Assembly: GCA_026398575.1 (NCBI GenBank)
Contig: JAPLSP010000639.1
Coordinates: 1 to 14,197 of the forward strand
DNA from: Candidatus Sumerlaeota bacterium
GTDB taxonomy: Bacteria; Sumerlaeota; Sumerlaeia; JADFCT01
Length of the DNA: 14,197 nt
Direction of reading: 5' to 3'
Shown here in pieces: positions 5,926 through 12,066 of this stretch. The position numbers and the translations under genes were made by a program. Each line of letters opens with the position of its first letter. Position 1 is the stretch's first letter. The notes beneath the pieces are model-generated. The model made no database searches, was not told where the DNA came from, and saw nothing but the letters and a program-made list of their open reading frames with translations.

Positions 5926-8244
5926 ATGAGAATTCTAGTTCAGGTGGTGGCCGTGACACTTCTATCCGCTGTGGCGTTGGGCGAAACGGGACAGGGGAAT
6001 CAGAAATCCGCGTGGAAGGCGCCGGCGTGGACGCCGGTTGAGCAGGTTCGGCTCCTCGGCGTTTATGGCGGGAGGCTTCAGCGCGCATGCGAACGGTTGC
6101 GCGCGCGGCCGTTCGATGAGCTGGGATACGTCCTGGCGGACGTTTCGCTGGACCGCAAGCGCATCTTCACGGAATACAGCGGCGATATATCAGGGCGCAT
6201 GATTGGCGTCTATGCTTACCTCTCGCATTTCTCACCGGCAGACGCGACGCGGTTGAAGGAATTCATCGCAGGGCTGCCCGCCTGGCAAAAACCCGACGGC
6301 CACTTTGGCGCGGTTCAAAATCTCCCCGAACTCAATCGCAAAAAGGATATGCCAATCCTCTGGGGAAATGGACGCCTGCTGATCGGACTGATGGAGGCTT
6401 ATGAAGAGACGCATAATTCGGTGGCGCTGGATGCCGCGCGCAAGCTGGGCGACTATTTCGTGGCAACGGACGGCGTCTATTGCAAAGCCGAAAACCTGAA
6501 AAGCGTGGGCGGGGAAGGCGCGGACGCTTATGCGACCTGCTATTTCTCGTGCATCGAAGGCCTGGTGGCGCTGGCGCGCGAAACGAAGGACGCGCGCTAT
6601 CTGAAAGAGGCCCGGCGCATCAGCGATCTGGCGCTGACGGTCACTCAATTCGAAAAGTTTCATAGTCACGGGCGTCTTTCCTGCGTGCGCGGATTCCTTG
6701 ACCTTTATGATTTGACGGGCGACCGATCCTATCTGGACGGTGCCGAGCGCGATTGGCGGACGGTCTTTGACCTCTATCGCCTGCCGACGGGCGGCATCAG
6801 CGAATACTTCAAGCGCGAGGATCAGCGCGATGAGGGATGCTCGGTTTCAGACTGGCTGCGACTGAACCTGGCGCTATGGCGCGCGACCGGCAAGGGGCTT
6901 TATCTCGACGAAGCCGAGCGCTGCTTGAAGAACCATTTTCTTTATCAGCAATTCGCGGCGGGCGGCGCGGGCCATCGCGTGATGAAAATCATCGGCGGCG
7001 AACCGGCGGCATTTCGCAGCGGCGGCACAGACGCCTATTGGTGCTGCTGCGAACACTGGCCGCGCGCGCTGATTGACGCCGCCCGGCTTGGCCTCACGGC
7101 GACGGGCGACGGAGTGAGCCTCAATCTTCTCATGGATATGGAGGTGACGCTGCAAGCCGCTGGAACGCAATGGCAGATTCGGTGTGAAGAAGTCCCCGGC
7201 GGCGTTCGCGTCCGGTTGAAGCCTGAAAAAACGGTTTCGGCGGCGCTGCGCATTCATCGGCCGGCGTGGGCGAATGACGTGATGATAGACGCACCCAAAG
7301 GCATCGTGACGCGGACGGGCGCGGATGAGGTCGTCATCTCAGGACAGTGGGAAAGCGCCGGGCAGACGATTGAGGCGCGCTTCCCGCGCCAAATCCGCAT
7401 GGAACGCACGCCCGGCGGCGGCGCGATATTATTGGCGGGATACGATCTGCTGACCGCGCATGCAACGCCCGCGAACGCATGGCTTTTTGAGAATGACCCG
7501 AAGTCTCGCCCCCTGATCGCATGGAGCGAAGCGGGCAAGGAAAAAGACAGGAAAAAAGCCAAGGAAGATTCCAAACTCGACGGCGCGGCTATGCGCATTC
7601 CGGCGGCGCTGGTTGATGGCGCCACGTCCCGCGCCACATCCTGGCGGATGCTGGACCTGACGCCCATGCGGCAAACGGATGGGGCGTTTCCGCATCGCTG
7701 CTGGTTCGAATTCGATCTGCCGGCGACAGGGGCGGATTTGAACGCGGCGCGGAACGAAGCAGCTTTGGCGGCGGTGGATACTCCTTCGGACAATTCCAAG
7801 ATCTACCTCGTCGCAGCGGCGACGGTTCCCTGCAGGGTTGTGTTGAACGGACAGGAAGTCGCGCGCATCAAAGGCGCCGAGGCGCCCCTGGACGGATTCT
7901 TCACAGCGAATGCTATTGGGCCGCCTACGCTGCTCTTGATCTGCGAGCCTGATGCAAAATCAGCCCTTCCTCCCGCCGTGATCGCGCAAGTTTCCGGCGC
8001 AGCGAAAACGCGCGAGGGCAAAGAAAGTCCGTGGCGGGTTCGGGCGCTGACCTCAAAGGAATCCGCCCAGTCTCCGGAAGCGTATCTTGCGGATAAGAAC
8101 TGGCAGCCGGCGGCGCCGCTCGATCCCGCGCGAATTCCCTCGCGCGAAAACCGCGCCTCGCCGCTCGAAGATCTTTCGGCGCCCTGGATCACTGGAAACA
8201 CGGACAAAGATCATCCGGCGCTGGCGTTCTTTTATTCATGGTAA
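5926..8244 (+). CDS. Secreted GH127/DUF1680-type glycoside hydrolase (beta-L-arabinofuranosidase-like)
   Basis: A 772-residue protein with a signal peptide (MRILVQVVAVTLLSAVALG). The next roughly 370 residues form an alpha/alpha-barrel pattern (GRMIGVYAYL, ILWGNGRLLIGLMEAYEET, CVRGFLDLYDLTGD). GH127 enzymes remove beta-L-arabinofuranose using a zinc-bound cysteine nucleophile. The matching residues are visible: DEGC with Glu303 and Cys305, and the Cys cluster 373-375 in YWCCCEHWPR. Glu293 in GGISEYF is a candidate acid/base. Beta-rich modules follow (about 395-510) and then a less familiar C-terminal part to residue 772. Secretion and family point to breakdown of plant or bacterial arabinose-containing glycans. 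The GH127-related families are large, so the exact substrate is uncertain. It starts 30 bases after the toxin gene, but its higher GC shows it is not part of that module. Confidence 0.8.
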   Translation: MRILVQVVAVTLLSAVALGETGQGNQKSAWKAPAWTPVEQVRLLGVYGGRLQRACERLRARPFDELGYVLADVSLDRKRIFTEYSGDISGRMIGVYAYLSHFSPADATRLKEFIAGLPAWQKPDGHFGAVQNLPELNRKKDMPILWGNGRLLIGLMEAYEETHNSVALDAARKLGDYFVATDGVYCKAENLKSVGGEGADAYATCYFSCIEGLVALARETKDARYLKEARRISDLALTVTQFEKFHSHGRLSCVRGFLDLYDLTGDRSYLDGAERDWRTVFDLYRLPTGGISEYFKREDQRDEGCSVSDWLRLNLALWRATGKGLYLDEAERCLKNHFLYQQFAAGGAGHRVMKIIGGEPAAFRSGGTDAYWCCCEHWPRALIDAARLGLTATGDGVSLNLLMDMEVTLQAAGTQWQIRCEEVPGGVRVRLKPEKTVSAALRIHRPAWANDVMIDAPKGIVTRTGADEVVISGQWESAGQTIEARFPRQIRMERTPGGGAILLAGYDLLTAHATPANAWLFENDPKSRPLIAWSEAGKEKDRKKAKEDSKLDGAAMRIPAALVDGATSRATSWRMLDLTPMRQTDGAFPHRCWFEFDLPATGADLNAARNEAALAAVDTPSDNSKIYLVAAATVPCRVVLNGQEVARIKGAEAPLDGFFTANAIGPPTLLLICEPDAKSALPPAVIAQVSGAAKTREGKESPWRVRALTSKESAQSPEAYLADKNWQPAAPLDPARIPSRENRASPLEDLSAPWITGNTDKDHPALAFFYSW

Positions 8245-8325
8245 GGGCAATATGCAGGGCCACATATAAATCAAGATGTATGCTCTAAAATCGCAAAGCC
8301 TTCTATGCCGCCAAAGCTGAGCGTC

Positions 8326-8490
8326 AGCCCCTGGGAGCGCGGGCGTCCTCGCCCGCTAAAGTAGCTTCATCAAGATAATCATTGCGGGCAAGAACGGCCT
8401 TTACGAGGGAGGACGACCATTACGAGCGAGAACGACCATTGCAAGCAAGAACGGCCCTTGCGGGCGAGGACGCCCGCGCTCCCAGGGGCT
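8326..8490. repeat. Palindromic element: 31-bp perfect arms around 19-nt tandem units
   Basis: The arms 8326-8356 and 8460-8490 are exact 31-bp reverse complements. Between them, five degenerate 19-nt units run head to tail at 8381, 8400, 8419, 8438 and 8457, with a consensus close to NTTRCGRGCRAGRACGRCC. The fifth unit runs into the right arm, so the left arm is in effect an inverted copy of a unit plus the flank CCTGGGAGCGC. The inner arm sequence GCGGGCG...CGCCCGC is itself self-complementary. It looks like an REP/MITE-like family that has grown by tandem duplication. There is no terminator-like T-run. The stretch 8245-8325 before it shows nothing recognisable. Confidence 0.85.
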
Positions 8491-10047
8491 TGCGCGCTTT
8501 GGGGACTATGGCTGGCTGTTGGATTGTCCGCTGCCATTTCAACGGCGTTTCCGCTGGCGGCTTTGGCGCAAAGCACAAGCGCGCAAAAATGGCGCAATGT
8601 CGCCTGGCATGAAGATTACGCCGCCGCGCAACAAACCGCCACGCAGGACAACAAGCCGATTCTTGTCGTTTTGATGCTGGGCGATATGGCCGACGCGAGC
8701 GGTCCCGGACGCAAACTGCCGCGCGGATGGTCGCCTGGGGATGACAACGTTGCGCGGTTGGTGAATATGTGCTTCGTCCCGGTGTGGTTGGATATTGCCA
8801 AGAGCGGCGTTCCCGATGCGCCCGCGCTGACCGAGGCGCGCGCATGGCTCAGCAGCGTCGAGCCCGGCGACCTAAGGCAGATAACGGCGACGTCGCTCTA
8901 TCTCGGCAGCATGGCTCTGACGCCGGATGGCAAGAAGCGGTTGAACGATTCCGATAAATCCTGGCCATGGAAATACAAGGAATCCGCCCCATCCGAATAC
9001 ATGAAAATGCTGCACGTTGCGCTAGACAAGCACGAAAAACGAAGCGCTCCAGCCGCCTCCCTTTCAATCCCTTCCACGCGGTCCACCTCGTCCACCCGGT
9101 CCACCCAGTCCACTTTGTCCACCCCGCCCACTCCACCCGCGCAGCCCAAACAAGGTCCCGGCGGCGCCAACTACAAACACGCGAACTACACCGCGCGCAA
9201 GTACGGCAAGGCTGCCACGGGCTACTGGCTGTATGAACCCGCCTCCCCCACACCCACCACGGCGCCGCTCATTGTTTTCAATCACGGCTGGCTGGCCTAT
9301 ATCCCCGGCGGCTATCTGGCCTGGACCGAGCACCTTGTGAAGCGCGGTAACATCGTAGTGTATCCCCTCTATCAGGACAGCCCGTTCACCGTCCCTGAAA
9401 AATTCACCCCCAACGCCATTCAAGGCGTGAAAGACGCCATCCAGGAGCTGCAAACCGGCCGGCATCCCCGCCCCGATTTGAGCAAGTTCGCCATTGTCGG
9501 GCATTCGGCCGGCGGCGTGATCACGGCGGATATGGCCGTTCGGACCAAAACCGACGGACTGCCCGCGCCCAAAGCCGTCATGGTCACCGAAGCGGGACGC
9601 GGCAGTATCGGCGGCAAGCCCAATATCCCGATGGACGACTATAGCAAGATGGCCTCCGACGCGCTCCTGCTGGTGGTCATCACGGAAGCTTATCCCGTGA
9701 ATGACGAAGCCGCGCCGGCAGAGCTGATTTTCAAGCAAGCGCCCATCCCCGCCGACAACAAAAATCTGATAACGCTCATGAGCGACGACCGCGGCCATCC
9801 CGACCTGATCGCCGATCACTTTGCAGGCTGCGGCAATGCGAGCGGCAGGCGCAGGGCGGAGGTGGACGCGCTCGATTATTACGGCTACTGGAAACTGTTT
9901 GACGCTCTTTGCGACGCCGCCTTCTATGGCAGGAACCGCACGACTGCGCTGGGGAACACGCCTGAGCAAAAATTCATGGGCCGCTGGAGCGACGGCGTAG
10001 CGGTGAGGGAATTGCGCGTTACTGGAGCTTCTGAGAAGGGCGGATGA
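8458..10047 (+). CDS. Secreted thioredoxin-like / alpha-beta hydrolase fusion protein
   Basis: A 529-residue protein if started at TTG 8458. Residues 1-37 resemble a Sec signal peptide with a cleavage site at ALA-Q. About 42-190 look like a thioredoxin-like domain of the kind opening W...DYAAAQQTATQDNKPILVVL, but there is no CXXC motif, so redox activity is unlikely. A Ser-Thr-Pro linker built from nonamer repeats (about 206-226) leads to an alpha/beta hydrolase with oxyanion-hole strand LIVFNHGW, nucleophile elbow GHSAGG (Ser350) and a candidate catalytic His at 447 (DRGHPD) or 454. The substrate is unknown; an esterase or lipase acting outside the cytoplasm is the best guess. No ATG start exists in frame near the signal peptide and no good ribosome binding site is seen. 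The first 11 codons lie in the palindrome's right arm, so a downstream start such as TTG 8524 is possible. The 3' end overlaps the convergent lipocalin gene by 29 bases. Confidence 0.75.
   Translation: MRARTPALPGACALWGLWLAVGLSAAISTAFPLAALAQSTSAQKWRNVAWHEDYAAAQQTATQDNKPILVVLMLGDMADASGPGRKLPRGWSPGDDNVARLVNMCFVPVWLDIAKSGVPDAPALTEARAWLSSVEPGDLRQITATSLYLGSMALTPDGKKRLNDSDKSWPWKYKESAPSEYMKMLHVALDKHEKRSAPAASLSIPSTRSTSSTRSTQSTLSTPPTPPAQPKQGPGGANYKHANYTARKYGKAATGYWLYEPASPTPTTAPLIVFNHGWLAYIPGGYLAWTEHLVKRGNIVVYPLYQDSPFTVPEKFTPNAIQGVKDAIQELQTGRHPRPDLSKFAIVGHSAGGVITADMAVRTKTDGLPAPKAVMVTEAGRGSIGGKPNIPMDDYSKMASDALLLVVITEAYPVNDEAAPAELIFKQAPIPADNKNLITLMSDDRGHPDLIADHFAGCGNASGRRRAEVDALDYYGYWKLFDALCDAAFYGRNRTTALGNTPEQKFMGRWSDGVAVRELRVTGASEKGG
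9073..9135 (+). repeat. Nonamer repeat encoding an interdomain Ser-Thr-Pro linker
   Basis: There are seven nine-base units (TCCACGCGG, TCCACCTCG, TCCACCCGG, TCCACCCAG, TCCACTTTG, TCCACCCCG, CCCACTCCA) between the thioredoxin-like and hydrolase domains. Codons for Pro-Ala-Gln follow, as in the gene at 4064. It is the reverse-complement orientation of the array in fkp. Confidence 0.85.
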
Positions 10048-10549
10048 GGCGCGAGGGATCGAAGCCTTTTTCGGCCAGGCGCTGAAGGAGCGTTTGATAG
10101 AGCGCATCGGGCATGAATGGCTCGCGATATAAAATCCACAAATATTTGCGGCCTGGTTCGCTCACGACGACATAGGAATAGTCCTCCGCCAGATCAATGA
10201 TCCAATAATCCCCGCTGAACGGCCAAAAGAACCTGACTTTGAGTTTCGCGTTTGTGGCCGTGTCCACCACCCACGCCTTGCCGGTGGCTTGGGTAATCTT
10301 GCCATCCAGCTGCTTTTTGAAAGCGCGGTTGATCACCCGCACCTGGCCGTCTTCGAGCAAGGTATAACGCGCCGTCGCCCCGACACAGTCTTTCTCGAAC
10401 GAATTCGGATAGCGCGCGATCTCATACCATAATCCCTGATAGCGTTTGATATCCACTTTGGGCGCAACCGCAAGCGGCGGCAGGGAGACCGTCTGGCAAC
10501 CAGAAATCATCAGGGTGGATGCAACACAAAAGAGAAATGATTTTTTCAT
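10019..10549 (-). CDS. blc: Bacterial lipocalin lipoprotein (Blc-like)
   Basis: A 176-residue lipoprotein. The signal is MKKSFLFCVASTLMISGC with lipobox ISGC and lipidated Cys18; the next residue is Gln, so outer-membrane sorting is expected. The lipocalin signature GLWYEIARYPN follows at residues 39-49, and later motifs DYWIIDL and YLWILYREP fit the Blc family, which bind fatty acids or lysophospholipids under envelope stress. The start at 10549 is set by the lipoprotein signal and a good ribosome binding site; the longer open frame from 10594 adds a non-signal-like extension. The gene converges on and overlaps the hydrolase gene by 29 bases. Length and motifs are complete for the family. 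Confidence 0.92.
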   Translation of the reverse strand: MKKSFLFCVASTLMISGCQTVSLPPLAVAPKVDIKRYQGLWYEIARYPNSFEKDCVGATARYTLLEDGQVRVINRAFKKQLDGKITQATGKAWVVDTATNAKLKVRFFWPFSGDYWIIDLAEDYSYVVVSEPGRKYLWILYREPFMPDALYQTLLQRLAEKGFDPSRLIRPSQKLQ

Positions 10550-10554
10550 GGCAA

Positions 10555-10560
10555 TCTCCA
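10555..10560 (-). promoter_or_regulatory. Ribosome binding site of the lipocalin gene
   Basis: On the minus strand TGGAGA ends five bases before the ATG at 10549. It decides the start in favour of the lipoprotein signal peptide. Confidence 0.6.
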
Positions 10561-10591
10561 GTGTATATTCAAATTCTTCATGCCGCCGGTT

Positions 10592-10614
10592 CAACCCCTC
10601 CGGGGTTGGTTTTT
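10592..10614 (+). terminator. Hairpin followed by T-run, possible intrinsic terminator or repeat
   Basis: A seven-base-pair stem CAACCCC / GGGGTTG with loop TCC (10592-10608) is followed by GTTTTT. In the plus direction it has the shape of an intrinsic terminator, but no plus-strand gene ends just before it: the nearest ends at 10047 and the lipocalin gene lies between on the other strand. It could stop antisense reading into the URO-D-like gene or be another small palindromic repeat. Confidence 0.4.
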
Positions 10615-10658
10615 CTGCACAGTCACTCGCTTATGCCTCTTTCAGCGGACCGTCATTA

Positions 10659-11723
10659 TCATTTATCATAGATCATTCCTCCAAACTCAAGCCCGGCGCG
10701 CGCGAGTTCCAGGATATTTTCGATGGGGATGCCGTCGTGCAGCGAATGGTCCGAGGCCAGGACGTAGCCGCCGCCCGGAGCGGCGATTTCGATGGCTTCG
10801 CGGACCTGCGCGCGCACCTGCGTCGGCGTTCCATAAGGCAGAAGGCGGGTGGAATCAATGTTGCCGATGATGCAGAAGCGGCGGCCGTATTTCTCTTTGA
10901 CCTCGCGCAAGTCCATGCCGGCGGTGCGCTGGAGGGGATGGATGGAGGCAATTCGCGTCTGCGCCAGATCGTCCAGATAGAGTTTGATGCATCCGCAGGA
11001 ATGCAGCAGCGCCGGCACGCCAAGGTTGGCGATGGTTTCGGCCAGCTCGGCGAAATGCGGCAAGACCAATTCCCGGAAGTGATCCAGGCGCAGAAAGCCC
11101 TGGCGATTGTCGCCGAAATCATCCGAGATCCATATCCCATCGCAGCCGGCCGCGACGCTCAGGCGCGCGGCCTCTTTGCCGTATTCGACGGCGAAGCGGC
11201 AACATTGCGCGATCAGGTCCGGGTCTTCATAGACGGCGTAGCAAATCCGCTCATATCCCATCAGCATCCAGGCAAGCGTCAGCGGCCCCGTGACGCCGCC
11301 CAACAGCGCCAGGCCGCCATTGTCCATTTCGCGCGCCGCCCGAATCTGCGAATCCCTTCCCGGCAATGTCGGATCGGGCGGGCGATACACGCCCAAGTCG
11401 GCCCGCGAGCGGATGGGGAAATCAATCGGCGCGTCAATCGGCCAGGAATAGGTCGTCTTCTTGAAGGTCGTGCCCCATTCGTCCACATAAACGTTCTCCG
11501 CCAGGAATTTCGGCTGGAATCCGCTGAAGCCTCCGAAGGGAAGCCAGACGCCGTCGTGATTCAGCGCCAGCGCGCATCGCACAGCGTCCGGTCCGTTGTA
11601 GGCGTCGGGCCGATGTCCGATCAAACGCTCGTACATCGGCTGCTGAAAAAGAAAATCAAACATCGGCACGCGATCCGGCTGCTGGACTTCGAGCGCCGTC
11701 AGAAATCGTTCTTTGCGCGTCAT
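10659..11723 (-). CDS. Uroporphyrinogen decarboxylase superfamily protein (URO-D-like, not HemE)
   Basis: A 354-residue TIM-barrel protein starting MTRKERFLTALEVQQPDRVP, the usual opening of URO-D-like proteins related to the corrinoid methyltransferases MtaA and CmuA. It has HSCGC at residues 241-245, matching the zinc-binding His-x-Cys of the methyltransferase branch, and ends with SDHSLHDGIPIENI, also typical. The HemE N-terminal arginine motif is absent, so haem synthesis is unlikely. A role in methyl transfer or in processing an O-methylated or sugar-like compound is possible but not shown; no corrinoid protein gene is next to it. I chose ATG 11723 because the 61-residue upstream extension of the open frame is made of interspersed repeats and reads as nonsense. 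AAGGCGGA about ten bases upstream is a weak ribosome binding site. Confidence 0.85.
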   Translation of the reverse strand: MTRKERFLTALEVQQPDRVPMFDFLFQQPMYERLIGHRPDAYNGPDAVRCALALNHDGVWLPFGGFSGFQPKFLAENVYVDEWGTTFKKTTYSWPIDAPIDFPIRSRADLGVYRPPDPTLPGRDSQIRAAREMDNGGLALLGGVTGPLTLAWMLMGYERICYAVYEDPDLIAQCCRFAVEYGKEAARLSVAAGCDGIWISDDFGDNRQGFLRLDHFRELVLPHFAELAETIANLGVPALLHSCGCIKLYLDDLAQTRIASIHPLQRTAGMDLREVKEKYGRRFCIIGNIDSTRLLPYGTPTQVRAQVREAIEIAAPGGGYVLASDHSLHDGIPIENILELARAGLEFGGMIYDK

Positions 11724-12066
11724 GGTTTGTAGTTCCGCCTTCAGGTGGCGCTTGTAGTTCCGCGTCCGCTCGGTGTTCTCATGTGGAAGACTGGCAAGAT
11801 TGAGCAGATGATCCAAACACCCGCTAAAGCGGGAACTCGGAGCGTCTGCTGAAACCGATACTGTAAATGCCGGCTTCCGGCAAGAGAAATAGCTCGGCGG
11901 CGTCACGCGGTACTCCGATAAGCGGGTCTAATTCAGAATTCTGGAATGCGCACTGGCAACGGAAAAGCAATGAAAACCGGTTGCAACGCAAAGCATCGAG
12001 AGAATAGACTAATAGGCCTTTTGGGAAATCGAAAAGGGCGTGGTTTGGTTTTTTTTGAGAAAAACA
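11724..12066. other. Divergent intergenic region with several small repeats and the secA promoter zone
   Basis: This 343-base region between the URO-D-like gene and secA has no convincing gene. It holds a direct repeat TTGTAGTTCCGC (11727-11738 and 11752-11763) flanking a short CGCC/GGCG hairpin. A hairpin CCCGCT-AA-AGCGGG (11820-11833) runs straight into a single AACTCGG unit, and another hairpin TGCCGG-CTT-CCGGCA lies at 11868-11882. The last 80 bases are AT-richer and probably carry the secA promoter and leader. Confidence 0.6.
11981..12010 (+). promoter_or_regulatory. Candidate sigma-70-type promoter of secA
   Basis: TTGCAA at 11981-11986 and TAGACT at 12005-12010 are separated by 18 bases, giving a reasonable but imperfect match, about 57 bases before the secA ATG. 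Position and local AT-richness support it; no experimental signal can be seen. Confidence 0.3.

Noticed and set aside
8381..8475. Possible CRISPR array because of regular 19-nt repeats
   Set aside because: Units are directly adjacent without spacers and degenerate, inside a palindrome, with no cas gene; a tandem repeat, not CRISPR.
9064..10107. 347-residue minus-strand open frame
   Set aside because: Antisense to the hydrolase, whose plus-strand GHSAGG and oxyanion motifs are clear; the minus translation has no domain.
10446..11732. 428-residue plus-strand open frame
   Set aside because: Antisense of the URO-D-like and lipocalin genes, both supported by strong motifs.
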